Of a stretch of DNA of 64,000 nucleotides, positions 28,103 through 36,968 are shown in pieces. The DNA is from Streptomyces sp. Ag109_O5-1 (GTDB lineage Bacteria; Actinomycetota; Actinomycetes; Streptomycetales; Streptomycetaceae). The notes under the pieces were generated by a model. It worked only from the letters and a program-made list of their open reading frames with translations. It had not been told where the DNA came from and made no database searches. The position numbers were made by a program, and so were the translations under genes. The DNA is taken from positions 8,866,001 to 8,930,000 of the forward strand of contig NZ_RKQF01000001.1 in assembly GCF_003814875.1 (NCBI RefSeq), given 5' to 3'. The stretch's first letter is position 1; each line of letters begins with the position of its first letter.

Positions 28103-28906
28103 CTAGATCTCCTCCTCACGGGGTCGATGTACGGCCAGCCATCGCTCGGCGTAGGCCACCGCGCCGGCGACCGGGAACAGCCGGGTCTCGGCCGCGCCGA
28201 CCCTTCCGCGGACGACGACGGGCCGGTCGCGTTCGAAGTCGTAGCCCAGTTCGTCGAACCGGTCGGAGGTGATCGATATCTCGGTCACCGTCTCCCAGCC
28301 GCCGCCGGGGGCGGGCCGGCCGACCTGGACGCGCGGCGAGGGTATGCGGTATTCGGCCAGGTGGAAGCTGGTGCAGGTGGCATAACCGGTGCCGAGCATG
28401 AGCACGCGCGCGTCCAGCTTCTCCAGGCGGGCCAGCGGGCTCCGTTCGCCGAGCCGGCAGTCGGGGGCGTGCCCGTCGGTGATCTCGGCGGCCCGGGCGC
28501 CGACCGCCGCGAACGAGGTCTGCGGGTGCGCGCTGCGCCGGGCACCCGGCCAGTTCCGTACGGTCTCCGGGATCACCCCGACCCCGCGCGAGGGGGTGAT
28601 CAGGGGGTCGTACGGCGGCATGGTCGCCCGGATCTTCGCCCACCACTCCTGCGGTACCGGCGGGTTCTGCCACACCGCCGGGTCCGAGAGGTCGCCGGTC
28701 TGGGTGGGGACCACCAGGGTGCCGTCCGGGCCGAGGGCGTCGAGCAGGCTCTGGACGACCGCCGCGGCGCCGCCGTTGACCCAGCCGAGGGAGCTGAGGG
28801 ACGTGTGTGCCAGGAGTGTCTCACCGGGCTTGACACCGAGCTCGCGAAGCTGCCGCGCGATCGTGTCGCGAGTGACAAGAGGGCCGGTCGGAGGGGGTGT
28901 GGACAT
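28103..28906 (-). CDS. Aminoglycoside N(3)-acetyltransferase family protein
   Basis: 267 residues, AAC(3) (antibiotic_NAT) family: acetyl-CoA-dependent acylation of an amine. Family motifs HTSLSSLGWVNGGA (residues 34-47), LVVPTQTGD, RSAHPQTSFAAVG and LGTGYATCTSFHLAE are present, with the conserved His pair (SAHP, SFHLAE). Streptomycete chromosomes carry several such genes, and many have no proven antibiotic substrate. Divergent from sufR. Confidence 0.88.
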   Translation of the reverse strand: MSTPPPTGPLVTRDTIARQLRELGVKPGETLLAHTSLSSLGWVNGGAAAVVQSLLDALGPDGTLVVPTQTGDLSDPAVWQNPPVPQEWWAKIRATMPPYDPLITPSRGVGVIPETVRNWPGARRSAHPQTSFAAVGARAAEITDGHAPDCRLGERSPLARLEKLDARVLMLGTGYATCTSFHLAEYRIPSPRVQVGRPAPGGGWETVTEISITSDRFDELGYDFERDRPVVVRGRVGAAETRLFPVAGAVAYAERWLAVHRPREEEI

Positions 28907-28964
28907 GGTCCCGGAGTGTTCCGGAGAGGGCGGTCGCGCGCCACCCGATTGACCGAGGGATGAT

Positions 28965-28977
28965 CGATCAAAGATCG
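28965..28977. promoter_or_regulatory. Small palindrome in the AAC(3)/sufR intergenic region
   Basis: CGATC-aaa-GATCG, perfect 5-bp arms, between the divergent starts. Function unknown. Confidence 0.3.
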
Positions 28978-28992
28978 TTTCTGCAGGTCAGA

Positions 28993-29006
28993 TTAGGTAT
29001 GCCTAA
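28993..29006. promoter_or_regulatory. Candidate DmdR/IdeR iron box
   Basis: TTAGG-TATG-CCTAA is a perfect inverted repeat and matches the left 14 positions of the DtxR-type iron box (TTAGGTTAGSCTAACCTAA) at 12 of 14. It lies 73 bp before the sufR start, so iron could add a second control on Fe-S assembly. Confidence 0.5.
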
Positions 29007-29065
29007 GTGACGCAGGGCACCGTCCACTGGTCGGAACGCGGCTTGCCTGGCTCTGAGGAATTACG

Positions 29066-29079
29066 CAACAATGGCGTTG
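29066..29079. promoter_or_regulatory. SufR operator over the sufR start
   Basis: CAAC-AATGGC-GTTG. As I recall, Streptomyces SufR binds a 14-bp palindrome CAAC-N6-GTTG at its own promoter, and this is an exact match that reaches the first base of the GTG start. The site implies repression of the whole suf operon by cluster-loaded SufR. Confidence 0.75.
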
Positions 29080-29822
29080 TGAAAAACGTCGACGAGGCTC
29101 GGGAGACCCCCAGGGGAACCCCGCAGGAGGAACTCGCGACCGGTGAGCGCTCGACGCGCAACCGGGTCGCGCGGTCGATCCTGGACCACGGCCCGTCGAC
29201 CGTCACCGAGCTGGCCGGACGCCTGGGCCTGACCCCGGCGGCCGTACGCCGGCACCTGGACGCGCTGGTCGCCGACGACGTCGTGGAGGCGCGTGAGCAG
29301 CGGGTGTACGGCGCGCGGACACGCGGCCGGCCCGCCAAGGTCTTCGCCCTCACCGACTGCGGCCGGGACGCCTTCGACCAGTCGTACGACAAGCTCGCCG
29401 CCGACGCGCTGCGCTGGATCGCCGAGCAGGGAGGCGGCCAGGAGGCGGTCGCCGCCTTCGCCAAGGCCCGGATCATGGCCCAGGCGAGCTCGTACCGCGA
29501 AGCGATCGAGAGCGTGAGCCCCGACAAGCGCGCCGAAGCGCTGGCCAAGGCCCTGAGCCTGGACGGGTACGCTGCAACGGCGCGCACCGCACCGGTCGGC
29601 GAACAGCTGTGCCAGCACCACTGCCCGGTCGCCCATGTGGCGGAGCAGTTCCCCCAGCTGTGCGAGGCGGAGACGGAGATCTTCGCCGAGCTGCTCGGAA
29701 CGCACGTCCAGCGACTGGCGACGATCGCGCACGGCGACGGCGTCTGCACGACGTTCATCCCAAAGATCTCCACGACTTCCACTGACGCATCTGCAAGCAC
29801 GGCCGGGAGGAACCCCGCATGA
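29079..29822 (+). CDS. sufR: Fe-S cluster-sensing repressor SufR
   Basis: 247 residues from GTG 29079. A winged helix-turn-helix (STVTELAGRLGLTPAAVRRHLDALVADDVV) is followed by a C-terminal sensor domain with the Cys cluster LCQHHCPVAHV and a later Cys in FPQLCEAE, the ligand set of [4Fe-4S] SufR. The palindrome CAAC-N6-GTTG ends on the start codon, so translation may be leaderless; GAGGAA lies too far away (18 nt) to be a normal ribosome-binding site. The 3' end overlaps sufB by ATGA. Represses the suf operon when clusters are plentiful. Confidence 0.9.
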   Translation: MKNVDEARETPRGTPQEELATGERSTRNRVARSILDHGPSTVTELAGRLGLTPAAVRRHLDALVADDVVEAREQRVYGARTRGRPAKVFALTDCGRDAFDQSYDKLAADALRWIAEQGGGQEAVAAFAKARIMAQASSYREAIESVSPDKRAEALAKALSLDGYAATARTAPVGEQLCQHHCPVAHVAEQFPQLCEAETEIFAELLGTHVQRLATIAHGDGVCTTFIPKISTTSTDASASTAGRNPA

Positions 29823-31240
29823 CTCTCCCCACGGAGACTGCCCACCCTGAGCTGGAAGGCCTGGGCAAGTACGAATACGGCTGGGCCGACTCCGACGTGG
29901 CCGGTGCCTCTGCCAGGCGTGGCCTCAACGAGGAGGTCGTCCTCGACATCTCCGGCAAGAAGTCCGAGCCGGAGTGGATGGCCAAGCTGCGTCTCAAGGG
30001 CCTGAAGCTCTTCGAGAAGAAGCCCATGCCGAACTGGGGCTCCGACCTCTCCGGTATCGACTTCGACAACATCAAGTACTTCGTGCGCTCCACGGAGAAG
30101 CAGGCGGAGTCCTGGGAGGACCTGCCCGAGGACATCAAGAACACCTACGACAAGCTGGGCATCCCGGAGGCGGAGAAGCAGCGCCTGGTCGCCGGTGTCG
30201 CCGCCCAGTACGAGTCGGAGGTCGTCTACCACCAGATCCGCGAGGACCTGGAGGAGCAGGGCGTCATCTTCCTGGACACCGACACCGCGCTGAAGGAGCA
30301 CCCGGAGCTCTTCAAGGAGTACTTCGGCACCGTCATCCCGGCCGGTGACAACAAGTTCGCCGCGCTGAACACGGCCGTGTGGTCCGGCGGCTCCTTCATC
30401 TACGTGCCGAAGGGCGTGCACGTCGAGATCCCGCTGCAGGCCTACTTCCGTATCAACACGGAGAACATGGGCCAGTTCGAGCGGACCCTGATCATCGTCG
30501 ACGAGGGCGCCTACGTGCACTACGTCGAGGGTTGTACGGCCCCGATCTACAAGTCGGACTCGCTGCACTCCGCGGTCGTCGAGATCATCGTCAAGAAGAA
30601 CGCGCGCTGCCGCTACACGACCATCCAGAACTGGTCGAACAACGTCTACAACCTGGTCACCAAGCGCGCCGTCGCCTACGAGGGCGCCACCATGGAGTGG
30701 ATCGACGGCAACATCGGCTCCAAGGTGACGATGAAGTACCCGGCCGTCTACCTGATGGGCGAGCACGCCAAGGGCGAGACCCTCTCCATCGCCTTCGCGG
30801 GCGAGGGCCAGCACCAGGACGCCGGCTCCAAGATGGTCCACATGGCGCCGAACACCTCGTCCAACATCGTCTCCAAGTCGGTGGCGCGCGGCGGCGGCCG
30901 GACGTCCTACCGTGGTCTCGTCGAGATCGGCGAGGGCGCCCACGGCTCCAAGTCGAACGTGCTGTGCGACGCGCTGCTCGTCGACACGATCTCCCGCTCC
31001 GACACGTACCCCTACGTCGACGTCCGCGAGGACGACGTGTCCATGGGCCACGAGGCGACCGTCTCCAAGGTCTCCGAGGACCAGCTCTTCTACCTGATGA
31101 GCCGCGGTCTGACCGAGTTCGAGGCGATGGCGATGATCGTGCGCGGCTTCGTCGAGCCGATCGCCAAGGAGCTGCCCATGGAGTACGCCCTCGAGCTCAA
31201 CCGGCTGATCGAGCTCCAGATGGAAGGCGCGGTCGGTTAA
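29819..31240 (+). CDS. sufB: Fe-S cluster assembly protein SufB
   Basis: 473 residues; scaffold subunit of SufBCD on which clusters are built. The right-handed beta-helix region is seen from about residue 170 (FIYVPKGVHVEIPLQAYFRIN), with ALNTAVWSGGSF and the C-terminal helical module SRGLTEFEAMAMIVRGFVEPI shared with SufD. Full length. ATGA overlap with sufR; 61 bp before sufD. Confidence 0.96.
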   Translation: MTLPTETAHPELEGLGKYEYGWADSDVAGASARRGLNEEVVLDISGKKSEPEWMAKLRLKGLKLFEKKPMPNWGSDLSGIDFDNIKYFVRSTEKQAESWEDLPEDIKNTYDKLGIPEAEKQRLVAGVAAQYESEVVYHQIREDLEEQGVIFLDTDTALKEHPELFKEYFGTVIPAGDNKFAALNTAVWSGGSFIYVPKGVHVEIPLQAYFRINTENMGQFERTLIIVDEGAYVHYVEGCTAPIYKSDSLHSAVVEIIVKKNARCRYTTIQNWSNNVYNLVTKRAVAYEGATMEWIDGNIGSKVTMKYPAVYLMGEHAKGETLSIAFAGEGQHQDAGSKMVHMAPNTSSNIVSKSVARGGGRTSYRGLVEIGEGAHGSKSNVLCDALLVDTISRSDTYPYVDVREDDVSMGHEATVSKVSEDQLFYLMSRGLTEFEAMAMIVRGFVEPIAKELPMEYALELNRLIELQMEGAVG

Positions 31241-31301
31241 CCACCGATCCGCGGATTTCATCAAGCCACTTACGGAACGGAAAGCGAGCACTACGACAGC
31301 C

Positions 31302-32486
31302 ATGGCTGAGGCTCAGAACACCCCGGTGGGCTCCACCACCGCCGGCGCCATCGCGGTGGCCGCCGAGTCGACCGTCGCGACGCGCATGAGCGCGCCCCCG
31401 TCCTTCGACGTCGCGGACTTCCCGGTCCCGCACGGCCGCGAGGAGGAGTGGCGGTTCACCCCGCTGGAGCGCCTGCGCGGGCTGCACGACGGCACCGCGG
31501 TCGCCACCGGCGAGGGCGTGAAGGTCGTCGTCGAGGCCCCCGAGGGCGTCACCGTCGACACCGTCGACCGCGACGACGCGCGGCTCGGCAGGGCGGGCAC
31601 CCCGGTGGACCGGGTCGCCGCGCAGGCGTACTCGGCGTTCGAGAAGGCCGGCGTGGTCTCCGTCCCCAAGGAGACGGTGCTCACCGAGCCGATCCGGATC
31701 GCGGTGCACGGCGAGGGCGGCACCGCCTTCGGCCACCAGGTGATCGAGCTCGGCGCCTTCGCCGAGGCCGTCGTCGTCATCGACCACACCGGTGACGCCG
31801 TGCTCGCCGCCAACGTCGAGTACCTGCTCGGCGACGGCGCCAAGCTGACCGTCGTCTCCGTCCAGGACTGGGACGACAAGGCCGTGCACGTGGCCCAGCA
31901 CAACGCCCTCGTCGGCCGGGACGCCAGCTTCAAGTCCGTGGTCGTCACCTTCGGCGGCGACGTCGTACGACTGCACCCGCGCGTGCAGTACGCGGGCCCC
32001 GGCGGCGAGGCCGAGCTGTTCGGCCTCTACTTCACCGACGCCGGTCAGCACCAGGAGCACCGCCTGCTGGTCGACCACAACACCCCGCACTGCAAGTCGA
32101 ACGTCGTCTACAAGGGCGCGCTCCAGGGCGACGACGCGCACGCGGTCTGGATCGGCGACGTCCTCATCGAGGCCAAGGCCGAGGGCACCGACACCTACGA
32201 GATGAACCGCAACCTGGTCCTCACGGACGGCGCGCGGGTCGACTCGGTGCCGAACCTGGAGATCGAGACCGGCGAGATCGTCGGCGCCGGCCACGCCTCC
32301 GCCACCGGCCGCTTCGACGACGAGCAGCTCTTCTACCTGATGGCCCGCGGCATCCCGGAGCAGGACGCCCGCCGCCTGGTGGTCCGCGGCTTCTTCGCCG
32401 AGCTGGTCCAGCAGATCGGTGTCGCCGACATCGAGGAGCGCCTGCTCGCCAAGATCGAGGAGGAGCTGGAGGCCTCGGTCGCATGA
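31302..32486 (+). CDS. sufD: Fe-S cluster assembly protein SufD
   Basis: 394 residues; SufB paralogue in the SufBCD complex. The beta-helix and the common C-terminal end (ARGIPEQDARRLVVRGFFAELVQQI) are present, with HCKSNVVYKG carrying the conserved His/Cys pair typical of the family. Stop overlaps the Rieske gene by ATGA. Confidence 0.95.
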   Translation: MAEAQNTPVGSTTAGAIAVAAESTVATRMSAPPSFDVADFPVPHGREEEWRFTPLERLRGLHDGTAVATGEGVKVVVEAPEGVTVDTVDRDDARLGRAGTPVDRVAAQAYSAFEKAGVVSVPKETVLTEPIRIAVHGEGGTAFGHQVIELGAFAEAVVVIDHTGDAVLAANVEYLLGDGAKLTVVSVQDWDDKAVHVAQHNALVGRDASFKSVVVTFGGDVVRLHPRVQYAGPGGEAELFGLYFTDAGQHQEHRLLVDHNTPHCKSNVVYKGALQGDDAHAVWIGDVLIEAKAEGTDTYEMNRNLVLTDGARVDSVPNLEIETGEIVGAGHASATGRFDDEQLFYLMARGIPEQDARRLVVRGFFAELVQQIGVADIEERLLAKIEEELEASVA

Positions 32487-32812
32487 CAGCCCCGACCGCG
32501 TTCGTACGCGCCTGCGCGCTGAGCGAGCTGGAGGAGGACACCCCCAAGCGGGTGGAACTCGACGGCACGCCGGTCTCGGTCGTCCGCACCGAGGGAGAGG
32601 TGTTCGCGATCCACGACATCTGCTCCCACGCCAACGTCTCGCTCTCCGAGGGCGAGGTGGAGGACTGCCAGATCGAGTGCTGGCTGCACGGCTCCAGCTT
32701 CGACCTGCGCACCGGCAAGCCGTCCGGCCTCCCGGCCACGCGCCCCGTCCCCGTATACCCCGTAAAGATCGAAGGGGACGACGTGCTCGTCTCCCTCACC
32801 CAGGAGTCCTGA
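32483..32812 (+). CDS. Rieske-type ferredoxin in the suf operon
   Basis: 109 residues, soluble [2Fe-2S] Rieske domain. Cluster ligands are C-x-H (CSHANVSL, residues 47-49) and C-x2-H (CWLHGSSFD, about 66-69). It lies between sufD and sufC, as in other actinobacteria, so it probably passes electrons for cluster assembly or is an early cluster recipient. Start overlaps the sufD stop; 7 bp before sufC. Confidence 0.93.
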   Translation: MTAPTAFVRACALSELEEDTPKRVELDGTPVSVVRTEGEVFAIHDICSHANVSLSEGEVEDCQIECWLHGSSFDLRTGKPSGLPATRPVPVYPVKIEGDDVLVSLTQES

Positions 32813-32819
32813 GGCACCC

Positions 32820-33584
32820 ATGGCAACGCTTGAAATCCGAGACCTGCACGTCACCGTCGAGGCCGACAACGCCACGAAGGAGATCCTCAAGGGCGTCGAC
32901 CTCACCGTGAAGCAGGGCGAGACGCACGCCATCATGGGCCCCAACGGCTCCGGCAAGTCGACCCTCGCCTACTCCCTCGCGGGTCACCCGAAGTACACGA
33001 TCACCGAGGGCACCGTGCTGCTCGACGGCGAGGACGTCCTGGAGATGTCCGTCGACGAGCGCGCCCGCGCGGGCCTGTTCCTGGCGATGCAGTACCCGGT
33101 CGAGGTCCCCGGTGTCTCGGTCTCCAACTTCCTGCGCACCTCCGCCACCGCCGTCCGCGGCGAGGCCCCCAAGCTGCGCACCTGGGTGAAGGAGGTCAAG
33201 GAGGCCATGGAGCGCCTCAACATGGACTCCTCCTTCGCCGAGCGCAACGTGAACGAGGGCTTCTCCGGCGGTGAGAAGAAGCGTCACGAGATCCTCCAGC
33301 TCGAACTGCTCAAGCCGAAGATCGCGATCCTCGACGAGACCGACTCCGGCCTCGACGTCGACGCCCTTCGCATCGTCTCCGAGGGCGTCAACCGCGTCCG
33401 CGAGACCGGCGAGGTCGGCACCCTGCTGATCACGCACTACACGCGCATCCTGCGCTACATCAAGCCCGACTTCGTCCACGTCTTCTCCGCCGGCCGGATC
33501 GTGGAGTCCGGCGGCGCCGAGCTCGCCGACAAGCTGGAGGACGAGGGCTACGAGGCATACACGAAGGGTGGCGTATCCGCGTGA
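32820..33584 (+). CDS. sufC: Fe-S assembly ATPase SufC
   Basis: 254 residues; ABC-type ATPase that drives SufBCD. Walker A GPNGSGKSTL (about residue 40), the SufC form of the signature FSGGEKKRHEILQ, Walker B KIAILDETDSGLD and H-loop ITHYTRIL. Strong ribosome-binding context after the Rieske gene. The stop overlaps the sufS GTG. Confidence 0.97.
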   Translation: MATLEIRDLHVTVEADNATKEILKGVDLTVKQGETHAIMGPNGSGKSTLAYSLAGHPKYTITEGTVLLDGEDVLEMSVDERARAGLFLAMQYPVEVPGVSVSNFLRTSATAVRGEAPKLRTWVKEVKEAMERLNMDSSFAERNVNEGFSGGEKKRHEILQLELLKPKIAILDETDSGLDVDALRIVSEGVNRVRETGEVGTLLITHYTRILRYIKPDFVHVFSAGRIVESGGAELADKLEDEGYEAYTKGGVSA

Positions 33585-34837
33585 CGCAGCTGCCGGGCCT
33601 CCTCGACACCGAGGCGATCCGCAAGGACTTCCCCATCCTGGACCGTCAGGTCCACGACGGGCGGAAGCTCGTGTACCTGGACAATGCGGCGACCAGCCAG
33701 AAGCCGCGCCAGGTACTGGACGCCCTGAGCGAGTACTACGAGCGCTACAACGCCAACGTCCACCGCGGTGTGCATGTGCTCGCCGAGGAGGCCACGGCAC
33801 TGTACGAGGGCGCGCGCGACAAGGTCGCCGAGTTCATCAACGCGCCCAGCCGCGACGAGGTGATCTTCACCAAGAACGCCTCCGAGTCGCTGAACCTCGT
33901 GGCGAACATGCTGGGCTGGGCCGACGAGCCCTACCGGGTGGACCATGAGACCGAGATCGTCATCACGGAGATGGAGCACCACTCCAACATCGTGCCGTGG
34001 CAGCTGCTCGCGCAGCGCACGGGCGCGAAGCTGAAGTGGTTCGGCCTCACCGACGACGGCCGCCTCGACCTGTCCAACATCAACGAGGTCATCACCGAGA
34101 AGACGAAGATCGTCTCCTTTGTGCTGGTCTCGAACATCCTGGGCACGGTCAACCCGGTCGAGACCATAATCCGCCGCGCCCAGGAGGTCGGCGCTCTCGT
34201 CTGCATCGACGCCTCCCAGGCCGCGCCCCACATGCCGCTGGACGTCCAGGCCCTCCAGGCCGACTTCGTGGCCTTCACCGGCCACAAGATGTGCGGCCCG
34301 ACCGGTATCGGCGTCCTCTGGGGCCGCCAGGAGCTCCTGGAGGACCTGCCTCCGTTCCTCGGCGGCGGCGAGATGATCGAGACCGTGTCGATGCACTCGT
34401 CGACGTACGCCCCGGCGCCCCACAAGTTCGAGGCGGGCACCCCGCCGATCGCCCAGGCGGTCGGCCTCGGCGCGGCCATCGACTACCTCAACGCCATCGG
34501 CATGGACAGGATCCTCGCCCATGAGCACGCGCTCACCGAGTACGCGGTGAAGCGGCTGACCGAGGTCCCGGACCTGAAGATCATCGGTCCCACCACGGCC
34601 GAGGACCGGGGCGCCGCGATCTCCTTCACCCTCGGGGACATCCACCCGCACGACGTGGGCCAGGTCCTCGACGAGCAGGGCATCGCGGTCCGGGTCGGCC
34701 ACCACTGCGCCCGTCCCGTCTGCCTGCGCTACGGAATTCCTGCGACCACCCGAGCGTCGTTCTATCTGTACTCCACGCCGGCCGAGATCGATGCTCTGGT
34801 CGAGGGCCTGGAGCACGTTCGGAACTTCTTCGGCTGA
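33581..34837 (+). CDS. sufS: Cysteine desulfurase SufS
   Basis: 418 residues; pyridoxal-phosphate enzyme that takes sulfur from L-cysteine. PLP Lys in FTGHKMCGPTGIG (about residue 227), conserved EMEHHSNIVPW, and the persulfide Cys in VGHHCARPVCLRY (about residue 374). The short spacing of this loop marks group II (SufS) enzymes, which work with SufU. GTG start overlaps the sufC stop. Confidence 0.96.
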   Translation: MTQLPGLLDTEAIRKDFPILDRQVHDGRKLVYLDNAATSQKPRQVLDALSEYYERYNANVHRGVHVLAEEATALYEGARDKVAEFINAPSRDEVIFTKNASESLNLVANMLGWADEPYRVDHETEIVITEMEHHSNIVPWQLLAQRTGAKLKWFGLTDDGRLDLSNINEVITEKTKIVSFVLVSNILGTVNPVETIIRRAQEVGALVCIDASQAAPHMPLDVQALQADFVAFTGHKMCGPTGIGVLWGRQELLEDLPPFLGGGEMIETVSMHSSTYAPAPHKFEAGTPPIAQAVGLGAAIDYLNAIGMDRILAHEHALTEYAVKRLTEVPDLKIIGPTTAEDRGAAISFTLGDIHPHDVGQVLDEQGIAVRVGHHCARPVCLRYGIPATTRASFYLYSTPAEIDALVEGLEHVRNFFG

Positions 34838-34855
34838 AGGGCGTGAGCTGAAACC

Positions 34856-35326
34856 GTGAAGCTGGATTCGATGTACCAGGAAGTCATCCTGGACCACTAC
34901 AAGCACCCGCACGGGCGCGGTCTCCGGGATGGCGACGCCGAGGTGCACCATGTGAACCCGACGTGCGGCGACGAGATCACCCTCCGAGTGAAGTACGACG
35001 GCACGACGATCGAGGACGTCTCGTACGAGGGCCAGGGCTGCAGCATCAGCCAGGCCTCGGCCTCCGTGCTGAACGACCTCCTCGTCGGCAAGGAGCTGGC
35101 CGACGCGCAGCGGATCCAGGAGACCTTCCTGGAGCTGATGCAGTCCAAGGGCAGGATCGAGCCCGACGACGCGATGGAGGAGGTGCTGGAGGACGCGGTC
35201 GCGTTCGCTGGTGTCTCCAAGTACCCGGCCCGGGTCAAGTGCGCCCTCCTGAGCTGGATGGCGTGGAAGGACGCGACGGCCCAGGTGCTGGGTGGCGCGG
35301 TCGACGCCGAAAGGAAGACGGCATGA
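34856..35326 (+). CDS. sufU: Sulfur-transfer protein SufU
   Basis: 156 residues, IscU-like fold. It takes persulfide from SufS, probably through a zinc site. The three Cys are visible: NPTCGDE (about 41), GQGCSIS (about 62) and RVKCALL (about 124), with the GDE Asp next to the first. The extra segment between the second and third Cys is typical of SufU rather than IscU. ATGA overlap with the following DUF59 gene. Confidence 0.94.
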   Translation: MKLDSMYQEVILDHYKHPHGRGLRDGDAEVHHVNPTCGDEITLRVKYDGTTIEDVSYEGQGCSISQASASVLNDLLVGKELADAQRIQETFLELMQSKGRIEPDDAMEEVLEDAVAFAGVSKYPARVKCALLSWMAWKDATAQVLGGAVDAERKTA

Positions 35327-35655
35327 GCGAGACCGTTGAGATGAAGCCGGCCTCGGAGGAGGAACTCCGCGAGGCGCTGTACGACGTCGTTGACCCCGAG
35401 CTGGGCATCGACGTCGTCAACCTCGGCCTGATCTACGGCATCCACATCGACGACGCGAACATCGCGACCGTCGACATGACCCTGACGTCGGCGGCCTGCC
35501 CGCTGACGGATGTCATCGAGGACCAGGCCAAGTCCGCCACGGACGGCCTCGTCAGCGAACTGCGCATCAACTGGGTCTGGATGCCCCCGTGGGGTCCCGA
35601 CAAGATCACCGACGACGGCCGTGAGCAGCTCCGGGCGCTCGGTTTCAACGTCTGA
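35323..35655 (+). CDS. DUF59/MIP18 metal-sulfur cluster biosynthesis protein (SufT-like)
   Basis: 110 residues. The motif VVDPELGIDVVNLGLIYGI and the single conserved Cys in TSAACPLTDVIE are the DUF59 signature shared by PaaD and SufT maturation factors. As last gene of the suf operon it probably helps deliver clusters to apo-proteins. A strong terminator follows 16 bp after the stop. Confidence 0.92.
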   Translation: MSETVEMKPASEEELREALYDVVDPELGIDVVNLGLIYGIHIDDANIATVDMTLTSAACPLTDVIEDQAKSATDGLVSELRINWVWMPPWGPDKITDDGREQLRALGFNV

Positions 35656-35671
35656 GCATCCCGCGTACGTG

Positions 35672-35708
35672 AAAGCGGCGGCACCCGGCTCGGGATGCCG
35701 CCGCTTTT
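35672..35708. terminator. Terminator of the suf operon
   Basis: AAAGCGGCGGCA and TGCCGCCGCTTT form a perfect 12-bp stem with a 12-nt loop, followed by T. The A3 on the other side lets it also stop the converging AbfB-domain transcript. Confidence 0.92.
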
Positions 35709-35715
35709 CTGCGTC

Positions 35716-36627
35716 TCAGCTCAGTCCGTCCACCAGGTCGAAGTAGAAGTCCTGGCGGTTGGTGGTGTTGTAGCCGTACGGGTCCAGGTACAGCTGGAAA
35801 TTCTTGTGACGCAGGGCGTAATTGGGGTAGTTCACCGACTGGAACAGCACGTCGTTCGAGAACGCCATCTTCTGGGGGCAGAAGGTGGCGTCCTGCTGGA
35901 ACAGGCCGCTGCCGTCGTTGCGCTCGGCGCGCAGCACGAAGTTCTGGTGGCGCAGGTACAACCCGTCGTGCGTGGCGAAGGAGTAGCAGGAGCTGTTCGC
36001 CAGGCCCTTGACCAGCGAGAAAGTGGAGTCCGCTCGGGACTCGGAGCCGCGGGGCTGGTCCAGTTTGACGTAACTGCCGCTCACGTGCCAGTAGCGGTCC
36101 GGGTAGTTGACCGAGCGGACCGAGGTGCCGTTGGCGCCGGTCTGCGTACTCGAACCGCCTGAACCACCAGAGCTGCTGGAGCCGCCTGAACTGCCGGAGC
36201 CGCCCGCGCCGCCGGAACCTCCTCCGGCCGCGGTTGACTTGGAGGGCTTCGCGGCGGACGGTGAGGCCTTCGCGCCGCCGGCGCCGTGCTGCGCGCCGGT
36301 CGCCTCGGGGGACGGGCTGTCGGCCGCGGTGGCCGACGACATGCCCGAGGTGCCCTTCGGCTGGGTGGCCCCGCCCGAGGTCGTCGGAGAGGCGAAGGAG
36401 AGCAGGCCGGGGCCGTTGTCGGTGTTCGCGTCGGCCGCCGGGGCGGCCGACGCCCGGTCAGGAGTGGTGTGGCTGACGGCTATCGCCGTGACACAGGCGA
36501 CGACCGTGGCGATCGCCAGCGTGCCGGCCAGCCAGAGTCTTCGGGTTCCGGGAGCCCGGGAGGTGTCGGGGACCCAGCCGTTCTCCCACTGGGGATGGGG
36601 CGGGGGTTGGGGGGTGGTTTCTGGCAT
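35716..36627 (-). CDS. Membrane-anchored AbfB-domain protein
   Basis: 303 residues from ATG 36627, chosen because GGAGGA lies 7 nt upstream. A Pro-rich cytoplasmic N-terminus is followed by one membrane segment (LAGTLAIATVVACVTAIAV, about residues 33-51). Next come about 120 residues of Ser/Gly/Ala-rich linker with a polyglycine-serine run. The C-terminal beta-trefoil arabinose-binding domain (AbfB, PF05270 type) starts at VRSVNYPDRYWHV and repeats at FQSVNYPNYALRH. No catalytic domain is present, so it probably binds arabinofuranosyl glycans at the cell surface. Confidence 0.85.
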   Translation of the reverse strand: MPETTPQPPPHPQWENGWVPDTSRAPGTRRLWLAGTLAIATVVACVTAIAVSHTTPDRASAAPAADANTDNGPGLLSFASPTTSGGATQPKGTSGMSSATAADSPSPEATGAQHGAGGAKASPSAAKPSKSTAAGGGSGGAGGSGSSGGSSSSGGSGGSSTQTGANGTSVRSVNYPDRYWHVSGSYVKLDQPRGSESRADSTFSLVKGLANSSCYSFATHDGLYLRHQNFVLRAERNDGSGLFQQDATFCPQKMAFSNDVLFQSVNYPNYALRHKNFQLYLDPYGYNTTNRQDFYFDLVDGLS

Positions 36628-36968
36628 GCGCATTTCCTCCAGCGGCGCCAAGGCAGCGGCAGCCGGGGGTGTGAAGGGGAGGTGAGTGAAATGTGAATCA
36701 GTGATGGATCACAGAGGTGCACACACTAGTGGAGTTGCGGGGCTGCTGGGAGCCGTTTCTGCTAGCGGTTTCTATGAGCATTAAACATCTTCGTGTGGCG
36801 GATGGGAGTTCGAACGCCGTACTCGGTCCCCGCCGGGTGCTGTCTGACGCCGGATCAGATGTGGGTGGCCGACGCCGAGTCGGCCGCACGCGCCGTTCAG
36901 GATCTGTCGGCGCTCCGTGCGGCCGCCGTTATGTACGCCAGTACACAACGTTGCGTACACTCGTACAC
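36628..36968. other. Divergent intergenic region, AbfB gene / SMR gene
   Basis: 341 bp without a convincing gene; longer frames through it are not family-like. The right end holds the operator listed at 36941-36958. The sequence is less GC-rich around 36765-36795. I see nothing else I can name. Confidence 0.4.
36941..36958. promoter_or_regulatory. Candidate TetR operator for the SMR-TetR operon
   Basis: GTACACAACGTTGCGTAC, an 18-bp palindrome with one mismatched pair centred on AACGTT. The half-site GTACAC is repeated at 36955 and 36963, just before the SMR start. The adjacent TetR gene is the obvious ligand. Confidence 0.6.

Noticed and set aside
28103..28906. A proven antibiotic resistance gene
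   Set aside because: The AAC(3) fold is clear, but many chromosomal members have no known aminoglycoside activity and there is no resistance context.
36717..36968. 84-codon N-terminal extension of the SMR protein
   Set aside because: SMR pumps are about 105 residues and begin at the first helix; the extension crosses the operator and shows no conserved feature.
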